From: Candidatus Woesearchaeota archaeon
GTDB taxonomy: Archaea; Nanobdellota; Nanobdellia; Woesearchaeales; WJKL01
Assembly (NCBI GenBank): GCA_019322815.1
Contig: JAHWIB010000022.1
Span: 1 to 21,592, forward strand
Reading direction: 5' to 3'
Length of the DNA stretch: 21,592 nt
Below, in pieces: positions 6,812-15,073 of this stretch. Under the pieces are notes generated by a model. The model did no database searches and was not told where the DNA came from. It was given only the letters and a program-made list of their open reading frames with translations. Within the stretch, counting starts at the first letter, position 1; every line of letters starts with the position of its first letter. A program made the position numbers and the translations under genes.

Positions 6812-8491
6812 ATGTCATTGCAATTTTCAAAACTTGTTGAAATCTTTGAAGATTTAGAAAAAATTAGTTCAGGAAATAAATTAAGGGAAATTCTTTCAAA
6901 TTTTTTCAAAAAAATATCAAAGGAAGATATAGATTCAGTTGCTTATTTAACTATTGGAAAGATTGATGCAGAATACAAAAAAACAGATTTAGGATTGGCA
7001 GATAAAATGGTTGTCAGGGCATTAGCAAAAGCATCAAACAAAAGTGCAGAAGAAGTTAAGAAAATAAAGAGCAAGACAGGAGATTTAGGATTGGCTGCAG
7101 AAAAGATAATCAATAAAAAAGGAAAACTAACTGTAAAAGAGATTATAGAAACACTAAGAAAAATATCAACAACTAAAGGAACAGGATCACAGGAAGCAAA
7201 AATTAATCTTCTAATTTCTTTATTAAAAAAAGCAAATTCAAAAGAAGCAAAATATTTGATAAGAATTGCATTAGGAAGATTAAGATTAGGAGTAGCAGCT
7301 GCAACTATCTTGGATTCATTGGCAATTGCATTCAAAGGAGTTAAAGATAAGACAGAATTAGAAAGGGCATATGATAATATTTCTGATATCGGACTGATTG
7401 CAAAACTTGCTGCTTCTAAGAAGAAGATAAATATAAGGATATCTATAGGTATCCCAATAAAGATGATGCTTGCCCAGAGAGTAAAATCCTTGGAAGAGAT
7501 GCAGAAACATATTCCAGGGATAATAACAGCAGAAGAAAAATATGATGGAGAAAGGATGCAGGTTCATAAGCATGGCAAAGATATAATAATATTTTCAAGA
7601 AGACTGGAAAATATAACTCATCAATATCCAGATGTTTTAGAATCACTAAAAAAATCTATAAAAGCAAAAGAATGTATAATAGAAGGAGAAGCAGTTGCAG
7701 TTGATAAAAAAGGAAATTTACAGCCGTTTCAGTTATTAATGCAGAGAAGAAGAAAATATAAAATAGAAGAATATGCTAAAAAGATTCCTGTTAATTTGTT
7801 CTTGTTTGATTTGCTTTATTTAAACAGAAAATCCTATATAAATGAGCCATATCCAATTAGAAGAAAAGCATTAGAAAAGATAACAAAACAGTCTAAAATT
7901 ACAAAGCTGGCAAGACAGATTAATTCAAAAGATATTACAAAAGTAAAAGATTTCTTTAAAAAATGCCTTCAAAGAGGAGCAGAAGGAATAATTGCAAAAT
8001 CAAATGCAAAAGATTCTATCTATAAAGCAGGAACCCGCGGATGGTTCTGGATAAAATGGAAAAAAGAATACATGAAAGGTGTGAAAGATACTTATGATCT
8101 TGTTGTTGTCGGAGCATTTTATGGAAAAGGCAGAAGAACAGGAACATATGGAGCACTGTTATGTGCAGTTTATAATAAGAAAAAAGATCAGTTTGAAACC
8201 TTTACAAAATTAGGAGCAGGTTTTACAGATAAGGTTCTTGCACAGCTGCCTAAAATTCTGAAAAAATACAAAACATCAAAAAAACCAGCAAGAGTTATTC
8301 TAAAAAAAGAAATGAAGCCGGATTTCTTCTTTAAGCCAGGAATTGTTGTAGAAGTATTAGGAGCAGAGATTACTAAGAGTCCATTGCATTCATCAGGATA
8401 TGCATTAAGATTTCCTAGATTTATAAGATTCAGAGATGATAAAAACCCAGAACAATCAACTACAAAAAAAGAAATAAAAAAAATAAAATAA
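6812..8491 (+). CDS. lig: ATP-dependent DNA ligase
   Basis: This 559-residue protein has the size and order of archaeal replicative DNA ligases. An N-terminal helical DNA-binding domain (about 1-210) is followed by the adenylation domain with EKYDGE at 242-247. Lys243 is the residue that becomes adenylated. Further motifs are FSRRLENIT (261-269), EGEAVA (291-296), EGIIAKS (391-397) and WIKWKKEY (413-420). The C-terminal OB-fold domain (about 425-545) includes the TKLGAGFTD segment. The enzyme seals nicks in DNA, joining Okazaki fragments in replication and finishing repair; PolX in this window may feed it gaps, though the genes are not linked. The two-base convergent gap to the next gene leaves no room for a separate terminator. 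Confidence 0.96.
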   Translation: MSLQFSKLVEIFEDLEKISSGNKLREILSNFFKKISKEDIDSVAYLTIGKIDAEYKKTDLGLADKMVVRALAKASNKSAEEVKKIKSKTGDLGLAAEKIINKKGKLTVKEIIETLRKISTTKGTGSQEAKINLLISLLKKANSKEAKYLIRIALGRLRLGVAAATILDSLAIAFKGVKDKTELERAYDNISDIGLIAKLAASKKKINIRISIGIPIKMMLAQRVKSLEEMQKHIPGIITAEEKYDGERMQVHKHGKDIIIFSRRLENITHQYPDVLESLKKSIKAKECIIEGEAVAVDKKGNLQPFQLLMQRRRKYKIEEYAKKIPVNLFLFDLLYLNRKSYINEPYPIRRKALEKITKQSKITKLARQINSKDITKVKDFFKKCLQRGAEGIIAKSNAKDSIYKAGTRGWFWIKWKKEYMKGVKDTYDLVVVGAFYGKGRRTGTYGALLCAVYNKKKDQFETFTKLGAGFTDKVLAQLPKILKKYKTSKKPARVILKKEMKPDFFFKPGIVVEVLGAEITKSPLHSSGYALRFPRFIRFRDDKNPEQSTTKKEIKKIK

Positions 8492-8493
8492 AT

Positions 8494-8850
8494 TTATTTC
8501 TTTGCAAGTTCTAGCACTGCTTTAAGAGCAACTACAACTGTTGCAGGTATAACAAAAGCCATAAGTTGTGTTAAGACTCCTGCTAAATAAGGGCCTACTA
8601 CTTCTACTGCTCCTAAAGTTACTGTAGCACCACCAAGACCAGCTGTGATTACTAGCACTGTTGATACCAGCAAGAAATCTTTTACTTCTTTTGTTCCTAC
8701 ATTCATAAAACCAACAACTAATCCTGCTAATATGATTATAGATGTTAGCCAAGTAATCGCTGTAGCAGGAATATAACTTGCTAGAATTCCCACAATTAAT
8801 GCTATTATTACGCCTACTAGATATGCGTATTTTCCTACTTCATCATTCAT
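8494..8850 (-). CDS. Small multi-spanning membrane protein of unknown function
   Basis: I place the start at the ATG at 8850 (MNDEVGKYAYLVG), giving 118 residues. It has a strong SD (GAGGTGA, 8857-8863), and a TATA box at 8910-8919 leaves a leader of about 38 bases. A longer frame to 8934 would extend through the promoter and overlap the aIF2-gamma stop, so it is unlikely. The protein is mostly hydrophobic, with about four spans rich in Val, Ile, Ala and Gly (near 7-26, 29-46, 54-75 and 80-112) and a short Lys-rich end. I do not recognise a family. The combined strong promoter and SD suggests high expression. Confidence 0.75.
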   Translation of the reverse strand: MNDEVGKYAYLVGVIIALIVGILASYIPATAITWLTSIIILAGLVVGFMNVGTKEVKDFLLVSTVLVITAGLGGATVTLGAVEVVGPYLAGVLTQLMAFVIPATVVVALKAVLELAKK

Positions 8851-8856
8851 TGAGTT

Positions 8857-8919
8857 CACCTCTTTTTTATAGCAATATTTGCTAAAATATTGATAATTTA
8901 GAAAAACCAGTATATAAAT
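8857..8919 (-). promoter_or_regulatory. Promoter and SD of the small membrane protein gene
   Basis: On the minus strand, ATTTATATAC (8919-8910) is a good archaeal TATA box, and GAGGTGA (8863-8857) is a good SD. The implied leader is about 38 bases. The TATA box lies about 12 bases downstream of the aIF2-gamma stop. Confidence 0.6.
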
Positions 8920-8930
8920 GTTTTTAAAAA

Positions 8931-10160
8931 TCACTTGGAAATAATCCCATAACCAATTAATCTGAATCTATTTCCTATTCTTCTTGAGATTGTAACTTTA
9001 GAGCCAATTTCAGCGCAGACAGGCAGTTTTAATTTGCATTTTACAATATCTTTTTTAAGTTCAAAAACAACACCAACAGTTGCAGCGGAATTTACATTTA
9101 ACATTAATACTTCATTGATTTTTATAGGTTCAACACTTAAGTCTTCTTCAACTCCAACAACTCTTTCTAATAAATGAGTTTCTAAATTGAATTCATTCCA
9201 TACAAGAGGAAGTTTTTCAGGCAAGCCAATTATGTTTCCTGCCAAGGAATCTGATTTGACAATAGCCGGATCCAAAGAAGTTAAAACTCCGATGGTTCCT
9301 CCTGGCCCGACTTCTTTGACGCTTAAACTGCCGCTTTTTAATCCAATTATCTTTGTTGAAATTTCTTTATATTCCTTTTTACCTTTTTCTTCAACTGCAA
9401 TTCCTGGTTTTATCTTGATATCCTGCCCTAATTTCAAAACCCCCTGCTTTAAAGCTCCTCCAAGCACGCCGCCGACAAGAACATTATAGTTGCTTCCTGG
9501 TTTGTTGATATCAAAACTTCTTGCAATAAACATTATAGGATCAGCAGCAGGGTCTCTTTTTGGTGTTTTAATGATCTTTTCAATAGTTTCAATTAAAACA
9601 TCAATGTTGACATTCTGCTGGGCAGAAATCGGTATTATTGGTGTTTTTTCATAGCTGGTTCCTTTGATAAACTCTTTTATTTCTTTATAATTCTTTATAG
9701 CATCTTCTTCACTGACAAGATCAATCTTATTCTGCAGAATAACAACATTCTTTATTCCGCTGATCTCCAAAGCCATCAGATGCTCTCTTGTTTGGGGCTG
9801 AGGACATGTTTCATTTGCAGCAATCAATAACAGAGCGCCGTCCATTATTGTAGCTCCGCTTAACATGGTAGCCATCAGGCTTTCATGTCCAGGAGCATCG
9901 ACAAAACTAACTTTTCTTAAAGGAGCGCTTTTTCCGCCGCAGTCGCATTTTTCTTTAACTCCATATTTTTTGCATTTCTCGCACTTATAAAAAACAGCAT
10001 CAGCATATCCCAATCTTATTGTGATCCCTCTCTTAATCTCTTCAGAATGAGTATCTGTCCATACGCCAGAAAGCGCTTTTACTAATGTAGTCTTGCCGTG
10101 ATCAACATGGCCTACAAGACCAATACTGATCTCAGGTATTAATTCTTTTTTCTTAGTCAT
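8931..10160 (-). CDS. eif2g: Translation initiation factor aIF2 subunit gamma
   Basis: This 409-residue GTPase is the core subunit of archaeal initiation factor 2, which brings methionyl initiator tRNA to the small ribosomal subunit. G motifs are complete: GHVDHGKT (17-24), the switch I region RGITIRLGY (44-52), DAPGHE (88-93), NKID (144-147) and SAQQ (179-182). A four-Cys zinc knuckle typical of the gamma subunit is at Cys60, Cys63, Cys72 and Cys74. Two C-terminal beta-barrel domains follow (about 205-409). The length matches the archaeal family (about 410). The ATG directly follows the S6e stop codon with no gap, so the two are translated from one message. Confidence 0.97.
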   Translation of the reverse strand: MTKKKELIPEISIGLVGHVDHGKTTLVKALSGVWTDTHSEEIKRGITIRLGYADAVFYKCEKCKKYGVKEKCDCGGKSAPLRKVSFVDAPGHESLMATMLSGATIMDGALLLIAANETCPQPQTREHLMALEISGIKNVVILQNKIDLVSEEDAIKNYKEIKEFIKGTSYEKTPIIPISAQQNVNIDVLIETIEKIIKTPKRDPAADPIMFIARSFDINKPGSNYNVLVGGVLGGALKQGVLKLGQDIKIKPGIAVEEKGKKEYKEISTKIIGLKSGSLSVKEVGPGGTIGVLTSLDPAIVKSDSLAGNIIGLPEKLPLVWNEFNLETHLLERVVGVEEDLSVEPIKINEVLMLNVNSAATVGVVFELKKDIVKCKLKLPVCAEIGSKVTISRRIGNRFRLIGYGIISK

Positions 10161-10649
10161 TTATTTTTTAGGCTCCTCAGATTTTGGCTCTTCTTTAGGC
10201 ACTTCCTTTTTTTCTTCAGCTTTAGACTCTTCTTTTTTCTCAGCTTCCTTTGGTTTTTCTTCTTTAGCTGCTTCTTCTTTCTCACCTTCTGCTGCTAATG
10301 AAGCTTTTCCATGTTTAATAATCTTCAGATTAATCTGGCTTATCTTGTCATTTATAGCTTCTCCACAGACAGTTTTTCTTCTTCTTATTCCTCTTAATTT
10401 TCTGAAGCCTACTCCGCCTTTTGCCAATATTTTCTTTCTTGCCCCAGAAATTCCTTTTCTCATAGGAAATCCACAGAAATCACTGCCTCCCGTAATTAGG
10501 AATTCATATCCTGTTAAGTCAATAGATTCTCCTTTAATTGTATCTCCTATTTTCAAGCCAATAAATGCTTTTGCAGCATTTTCACTTACAGTTCTTTGAT
10601 AACATTTTCTTGTTTTAGGATCTCCTATAGTAAGTTTAAATTCAACCAT
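10161..10649 (-). CDS. rps6e: 30S ribosomal protein S6e with acidic/basic tail
   Basis: The first 120 or so residues of this 162-residue protein are S6e, a small-subunit ribosomal protein specific to archaea and eukaryotes. Typical segments are IGDTIKGE, the GGSDFCGFPMRKG loop and the arginine-rich RKLRGIRRRKTVCG. About 40 C-terminal residues after KHGKAS form a low-complexity tail of Glu, Lys, Ala and Pro that the core family lacks. Upstream is a full SD, GGAGGT (10665-10660), ten bases before the ATG, and TATA-like sequences lie further out. S6e next to aIF2-gamma is a known archaeal arrangement and supports both calls. Confidence 0.95.
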   Translation of the reverse strand: MVEFKLTIGDPKTRKCYQRTVSENAAKAFIGLKIGDTIKGESIDLTGYEFLITGGSDFCGFPMRKGISGARKKILAKGGVGFRKLRGIRRRKTVCGEAINDKISQINLKIIKHGKASLAAEGEKEEAAKEEKPKEAEKKEESKAEEKKEVPKEEPKSEEPKK

Positions 10650-10802
10650 TGTTAATCATACCTCCATTCCGAGCACATATTTAGTGATTATGACTCAGCT
10701 AAGAATATAAGTATAAAACAGAGTTTTATTTATAAATCTTTGTGTTACAAGCGAAATATATATAAAGAAAAAAACTTATTTTAAATAAAAAAGAGGATAG
10801 AA
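10650..10802. promoter_or_regulatory. Divergent promoter region between S6e and the 463-residue gene
   Basis: For S6e (minus) there is an SD GGAGGT at 10660-10665 and TATA candidates at 10711-10719 (GTATAAAAC) and 10727-10737. For the plus-strand gene, AATATATATAAAG (10755-10767) is a clear TATA box and AGAGG (10792-10796) a likely SD, with the ATG at 10803. Both genes appear to have leaders, unlike most genes in the window. Confidence 0.5.
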
Positions 10803-12194
10803 ATGTCTGACGAAGAAATATTAAAGAAATATGAATTTAAACCTGAGGTTTGGGAGGAATCTAAAAATCAATTTTTAAAGGGCCCTTTTCCTCAATCTAT
10901 TAAAAGATATAGAATAATCTGGGAAGTCTATAATCTATCTATGGAAGAGTCTTATTTCTGGATTCTAAATTATATTAAGCAAGACTTAGGGTTTCCTAAT
11001 GTCTATAAAACAATAGATGCATTTTCAGCAGCTGAAAATTCTGCTTTTTTTGGTGTATCCCAACAAAGAATAGGTTTGCAACAGGATAAAGTCAGCCAAT
11101 TCCTGGCAACAATTGGAAAGATGATCAAAGAATTATTCCAGCTAGTCAGGGAACTAAGAATAATAGATGAAAGAATGATCTATTATGAAGAAAGCTTTAG
11201 AGGAATTGAAAGCTCAGAAATAACCTTAAAAGGAATCTGGATAGATATGGTTGAAGGCGGTGCCAAGAACCCAGGTTCTGTATTTGGTATGGCCAGGGAA
11301 GTCCAGTTCACATCTTTGCCTGATTTATTCTTCAGCACGCATCCAAAGAAAGCTGATGAAGTAGATTCAGTTGTTGATACACAAAGAGCAGGCTTTAATA
11401 AAATGGTAAGAAATGCTCTTAAAAGAAAATTAAAGACATTTTTAATATGGAAAGACAGAACTTATGATGAATTAAAAACAAGAAAAACATTCACTTTGAA
11501 ATATTTAAGGCAACATTATGATATAATAAAGATGTATATGACTTGGGTCAGACCTTATCTAAGGCACATCAGAAGATTAACATTAGATGATGAAAAAACA
11601 ATGACTCCTGATTTAATTAGTGCTTTTGAAGGAAGTTTGATTGAAATAGAATTTTTGGCAACAAAACTTCCGATGAGTGAAGCAACCCATAAACAAAATA
11701 AGCATATACATGCTTGTATAATAGCTCATTTCATGTTTAGAACAAGGCCAAGCATGTCTTACCAGCAGGAAGGTTATCAGCGAGGTCCTATCCATGTTGG
11801 TAAAATGGAGATGAATCTAAGAGGCTATGTTTGGGATAAAAAGCAGATAGAAAATTACCTTAAAATGAAAGAAGAGCAGGATATGGAACTGATGAAATCA
11901 GTGTCAGATTCAGTAAAAGCTGCAATGGAAGCTTTAGGAGGAGAATTGGAAAAATATTTAGCGCAGGCAGGAGAAGAATCAGCGAAAGTAAAAGAGCCTA
12001 AAGGGCCTCCTGGATTTTTAGAAAGATTTAGAGCAGAATTTATCGGGCCTTCAAAACCAAAAAAACCAAAAGAAAAGAAAACATCTAAATTAATACTGAC
12101 CAAAGAAAAATCTGCAGCAAAAAAAGAGCTTAAAACATTTATGTTTTATTGCTTTAAAAATTATAAAAAAGCACATGCAATGATAATGTGGTAA
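10803..12194 (+). CDS. Unrecognised 463-residue soluble protein
   Basis: I do not recognise this family. The protein is rich in aromatic and charged residues, mostly helical by composition, with no signal peptide and no membrane segment. Residues 1-60 contain several Trp and Tyr. Residues 75-330 are helix-forming with regular Leu/Ile spacing. Residues 340-370 hold a Gly/Met/Arg loop (HVGKMEMNLRGYVWDKKQ). Residues 375-405 look like a short coiled coil. A Pro/Lys-rich linker (about 415-445) leads to an odd end (FMFYCFKNYKKAHAMIMW) that is more aromatic than the linker. The gene has a TATA box and an SD. Its stop codon is the first three bases of a hairpin, and a GC-rich island follows. The next genes on this strand encode a coiled-coil protein and a TIM-barrel protein. 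Confidence 0.75.
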   Translation: MSDEEILKKYEFKPEVWEESKNQFLKGPFPQSIKRYRIIWEVYNLSMEESYFWILNYIKQDLGFPNVYKTIDAFSAAENSAFFGVSQQRIGLQQDKVSQFLATIGKMIKELFQLVRELRIIDERMIYYEESFRGIESSEITLKGIWIDMVEGGAKNPGSVFGMAREVQFTSLPDLFFSTHPKKADEVDSVVDTQRAGFNKMVRNALKRKLKTFLIWKDRTYDELKTRKTFTLKYLRQHYDIIKMYMTWVRPYLRHIRRLTLDDEKTMTPDLISAFEGSLIEIEFLATKLPMSEATHKQNKHIHACIIAHFMFRTRPSMSYQQEGYQRGPIHVGKMEMNLRGYVWDKKQIENYLKMKEEQDMELMKSVSDSVKAAMEALGGELEKYLAQAGEESAKVKEPKGPPGFLERFRAEFIGPSKPKKPKEKKTSKLILTKEKSAAKKELKTFMFYCFKNYKKAHAMIMW

Positions 12195-12214
12195 ATTTCA
12201 CTTCGTGAAATTTA
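12192..12214 (+). terminator. Perfect hairpin starting at the stop codon
   Basis: TAAATTTCAC, a TTC loop and GTGAAATTTA form a ten-base perfect stem. Its left arm includes the stop codon of the 463-residue gene. No T-tract follows, so a bacterial-type terminator is not proven. It could be an RNA 3' end, a processing site or one arm of a small repeat. Confidence 0.45.
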
Positions 12215-12280
12215 CAGCCTCCCCATATCCGCACAATTTACCGTGTGTCCCGCCCAGACAAAGAGAGTGTTTCCACACAA
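12215..12280. other. GC-rich non-coding island, possible RNA
   Basis: This stretch is 35 of 66 bases G+C (53%) inside DNA near 30%. It lies in a 137-base gap with no open frame. It holds GTGT-TTCC-ACAC (12267-12278), a small hairpin, and GTGTG (12243-12247) that can pair with CACAC (12274-12278). GC-rich islands in AT-rich archaeal genomes are often structured RNAs. I could not fold it as a tRNA or recognise a C/D or H/ACA RNA on either strand. A fragment of transferred DNA is the alternative. Confidence 0.35.
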
Positions 12281-12299
12281 CTAACTAAATTTGACAAAG

Positions 12300-12310
12300 C
12301 TTTATATAAA
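12300..12310 (+). promoter_or_regulatory. TATA box for the coiled-coil gene
   Basis: CTTTATATAAA is a strong archaeal TATA box centred about 27 bases before the ATG at 12332, with no SD. The coiled-coil and TIM-barrel genes probably start from here. Confidence 0.6.
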
Positions 12311-12331
12311 AATTAATATTATACTTAATTT

Positions 12332-12976
12332 ATGGCAGATGAAGATAAATTAAAAGATTTGAAAAAGCTTTCACCAAATGAGAGACTAGAAAAATTAAAA
12401 GAATTGCAGGAAAAAGACAGGGAAGAGATAGAAAAAGCTCAAAAATTATTACAAGAAACAGAAGATGAGATTGGAAGAGAAAGAGAATTAGAAAAGATTC
12501 CGATTCCTCAGTTAAAAGCAGTTGATATAGGTGCTTTATTTAGCACAGAAGAAAAAGAGCTTTTCAAAGCAAAGAGATTTACAGCAGCTCCAGCAAAAGA
12601 AAAAGAAGAAAAGCCAGAAGAACCAAGACGTGCAGAAGAAAGAGAAGAATTAGAAAGAATAGCAGAACAGGCTCCTAGGTTAAGTCAGGAAGAAGAAGCT
12701 GCTCAAGCACAATATTTAGATCAATTAAGCCAAAAACCAGTAGAAGATATATACAATAGGGTAAAAGATATTTATCAGCAGGTCAAAGCAACTGGAGAAA
12801 TCACTCCAGAGCAGATGAATGAACTTAATAATGTAAGTTATGCAAACAGAAGAAAAATGGAGGACATACAGTCTGGCAGATATACAGAAGTAACACAAGA
12901 AGCAGCAAGAGAGATGGTATTAACTGAAAAAATGAAAAATTGGCTGCAAGATTCATATGGAAGGAGGGCAGCATAA
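12332..12976 (+). CDS. Coiled-coil charged protein of unknown function
   Basis: This 214-residue protein is very rich in Glu, Lys, Gln and Ala. Residues 5-53 have the heptad-like Leu spacing of a coiled coil. A short Pro/Ile break (IPIPQLKAVDIGALF, about 56-70) follows and may be a docking segment. Residues 75-120 are low-complexity Glu/Lys/Pro/Arg, and residues 125-210 look helical, with QLSQKPVEDIYNRVKD and a final Arg-Arg-Ala-Ala. No membrane segment or enzyme motif is visible. Its stop lies two bases before the ATG of the TIM-barrel gene, whose SD (GGAGG) sits inside this gene's last codons, so translation is probably coupled. A scaffold or partner for the TIM-barrel protein is the best guess, but that is inference. 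Confidence 0.75.
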   Translation: MADEDKLKDLKKLSPNERLEKLKELQEKDREEIEKAQKLLQETEDEIGRERELEKIPIPQLKAVDIGALFSTEEKELFKAKRFTAAPAKEKEEKPEEPRRAEEREELERIAEQAPRLSQEEEAAQAQYLDQLSQKPVEDIYNRVKDIYQQVKATGEITPEQMNELNNVSYANRRKMEDIQSGRYTEVTQEAAREMVLTEKMKNWLQDSYGRRAA

Positions 12977-12978
12977 AC

Positions 12979-15072
12979 ATGGTTGTATTTAGCTCATATG
13001 TAACTCCAATGGACAGGCAGTACGGAAAGCCTTCTGTAGATGATACTTCAACAAATGATGTTGGAATTGGAGTGCAGGACATTGGCCAGTCAGTTCCAAT
13101 GGGAATCGCAGCTGCAAATGTACAGGGCATAGCAGCTAAAATGAGAGCTGGAGCAGGAGCACTTGAAATTGGATTTCCAGGAGCTGTAAGAGGGCAAAGA
13201 CAGGCACAGACACCTGGAATGTTTGGAAAAGATCAAAGGCAGGCTATGAGAGAATTAGCTGAAATTGCTGAAGTTAAACTGACAACTCACGCTTCTTATG
13301 GCATTATGGGCTTGGCTGGAATGGACCAGCAGGGAAATTTTTCAAAAGAACAGAGAAAATTAGCTGTTGATGAGATAAAAAGAGCAGTTGAATTTGCAGC
13401 AGACACAGCCCAAGGAGGTTCTGTTGTTGTACATACAGGAGAATTCCAAAGGCCTATTTCAGAAGAAGCATGGGCTTTGAAAGATCCTAATAATCCTAAT
13501 AAAGGTTATCAATTCATGCATCATGGAGAAGAGCCTGAAAGAGCAGTAATCAGAGTTGTTGATGAAAGAACAGGACAAGTTATGACTCAGGTCAGAAAAA
13601 ACCAGAAAGTTGCAAGAGCAGTCTGGAACAGGTATGAAGAGGATAATAAAGAATATTGGGATAAGCATGGAGGAGCAAGTTATGTAGATGCAAACGGCAA
13701 TACAGTTAGTCCAGGAGATTATCTTGATTATGAAGGAAATAAGATAGAAATAAAAGACAGAGTTCCTGTTTATGATGCTAGTACTGGAAGATTTAAAGTT
13801 AAGTATAATACATGGGATGATTTTATTAAAGAAGCAGCAGAAAGAAATAAATTAGAAGCAGAAAAAAGAGGCATAACAATACAGGAATTTAAATTTAAAT
13901 ATCCTAATGAATATATGCTGCCAGAAGAAGCTTTCTTAAGAGCTACATTAGAAACAAATGAAGGCCACAGCCGTGGCTGGGCTGGTTATTATTCACAAGG
14001 TTTTGAAGATGCTAAAGAAGATTTATTAAAATTAAGAAAATCTCTTTCATTTTATGAAAAAATAGAAAAAGGCCTTCCAGAAGACGAACTTTGGAAATTA
14101 AAAAGAGAAGCAGTAGGTACAGCACAGAGAGCGCGTGTCCCTGGCATGGTGCCTGAAGAGTATAAACTTCCTTCTGAGATTATTAGGGATGCAATAAGGG
14201 ATTCAGTAAGGAGAATGGAATTTGAACATCAGGCCTCTGTTTCTCAGCAGCAGCAGGCAGAAGACAGCAGGGAAACTCAGCAGCATATAATGAGCGCCAG
14301 GAAATATGCATTAAGAGAATCTTATAATTCTTATGCAGAAGCAGGAATGCATGCATTTGATATGACCAGACAAAAAAAATTAGACAGGCCTTTGATAATA
14401 ACAATGGAAAATATCTTTCCAGAAAGTTATGGAGCACATCCAGACGAGCTTAGGAGCCTTATTGAGAACAGCAGAAAACAGATGACAGCAGCTCTTGTCC
14501 AGCAAAGAGGTCTTTCAGAGTCAGAGGCAAGAAAAGCAGCTGAAACACATATTAAAGCAACATTAGATACAGGTCACTTTAATATGTGGAGAAAATACTG
14601 GCAGAATGATCCTAGTAAACCATTAGAGCAAAATGATAAGGATTTTCATAGCTGGATGTTAAAAAAAACAGAAGAGCTTGCAAAAGCAGGAATGATAGGA
14701 AATGTTCATTTAACAGACAACTTTGGTTATCAGGATGATCATCTGTCTCCAGGAGAAGGAACAACTCCTGTAAAAGAGATTGTTGGCATTTTAAAAAAAC
14801 ATGGATATAAAGGAGCATTGACAGTTGAGCCAGGAGCAGATGCTTCTACTGATCTGTCTGATTTTCATGGTTTGATGAAAACCTGGAGATTATTTGGAAG
14901 CCCTGTTTATGGCGCGCATGGTCCTATTGGTAGGGAAGCAGGCTGGACAAAAGATTCATGGACAAATATTCAATACAGTTATTTTGGGCAGGCAAGAGCT
15001 CCTTACTATGTCTTTGGACCTTATGCTCCGTCTCAAGATTGGACTTTGTGGAGCCAGGTTCCAATGGAATAA
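12979..15072 (+). CDS. Xylose isomerase-like TIM-barrel protein with large insertion
   Basis: I start this at the ATG at 12979, six codons' length after the SD GGAGG (12963-12967), giving 697 residues; an earlier in-frame ATG lies inside the upstream gene. The ends form one AP endonuclease 2/sugar phosphate isomerase-epimerase barrel. Early strands hold ALEIGFPGA and VVVHTGE (His152, Glu155). Later strands hold MENIFPES (Glu477), DTGHFN (Asp530, His533), HLTDN (His577), QDDH (Asp587, His588) and VEPG (Glu617). These are the usual metal-ligand positions, so the site looks complete for two or three divalent ions. Ordinary members are about 250-300 residues. Here some 300 helical, charged residues (about 165-470) are inserted. 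Candidate activities are sugar isomerisation or AP-site cleavage; the sequence does not decide. Confidence 0.82.
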   Translation: MVVFSSYVTPMDRQYGKPSVDDTSTNDVGIGVQDIGQSVPMGIAAANVQGIAAKMRAGAGALEIGFPGAVRGQRQAQTPGMFGKDQRQAMRELAEIAEVKLTTHASYGIMGLAGMDQQGNFSKEQRKLAVDEIKRAVEFAADTAQGGSVVVHTGEFQRPISEEAWALKDPNNPNKGYQFMHHGEEPERAVIRVVDERTGQVMTQVRKNQKVARAVWNRYEEDNKEYWDKHGGASYVDANGNTVSPGDYLDYEGNKIEIKDRVPVYDASTGRFKVKYNTWDDFIKEAAERNKLEAEKRGITIQEFKFKYPNEYMLPEEAFLRATLETNEGHSRGWAGYYSQGFEDAKEDLLKLRKSLSFYEKIEKGLPEDELWKLKREAVGTAQRARVPGMVPEEYKLPSEIIRDAIRDSVRRMEFEHQASVSQQQQAEDSRETQQHIMSARKYALRESYNSYAEAGMHAFDMTRQKKLDRPLIITMENIFPESYGAHPDELRSLIENSRKQMTAALVQQRGLSESEARKAAETHIKATLDTGHFNMWRKYWQNDPSKPLEQNDKDFHSWMLKKTEELAKAGMIGNVHLTDNFGYQDDHLSPGEGTTPVKEIVGILKKHGYKGALTVEPGADASTDLSDFHGLMKTWRLFGSPVYGAHGPIGREAGWTKDSWTNIQYSYFGQARAPYYVFGPYAPSQDWTLWSQVPME

Positions 15073-15073
15073 A

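Noticed and set aside
6943..7335. Long open frame antisense to DNA ligase (130 codons)
   Set aside because: It lies wholly inside a certain gene, has no promoter or SD and has hydrophobic composition typical of antisense reading of AT-rich genes.
8851..8934. N-terminal extension of the small membrane protein to an ATG at 8934
   Set aside because: The extra codons cover the TATA box and SD of the gene and overlap the aIF2-gamma stop; the ATG at 8850 has a strong SD.
12215..12290. tRNA or other known RNA in the GC-rich island
   Set aside because: No T-arm consensus, no cloverleaf and no convincing C/D or H/ACA boxes on either strand; kept only as a possible RNA.
12940..12978. Earlier start for the TIM-barrel gene
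   Set aside because: It lies within the upstream coiled-coil gene, whereas the ATG at 12979 has a good SD and follows the stop directly.
14894..15073. Earlier start for the nucleotidyltransferase at 14894
   Set aside because: The 60 extra codons lie in another frame of the TIM-barrel gene and show no family similarity.
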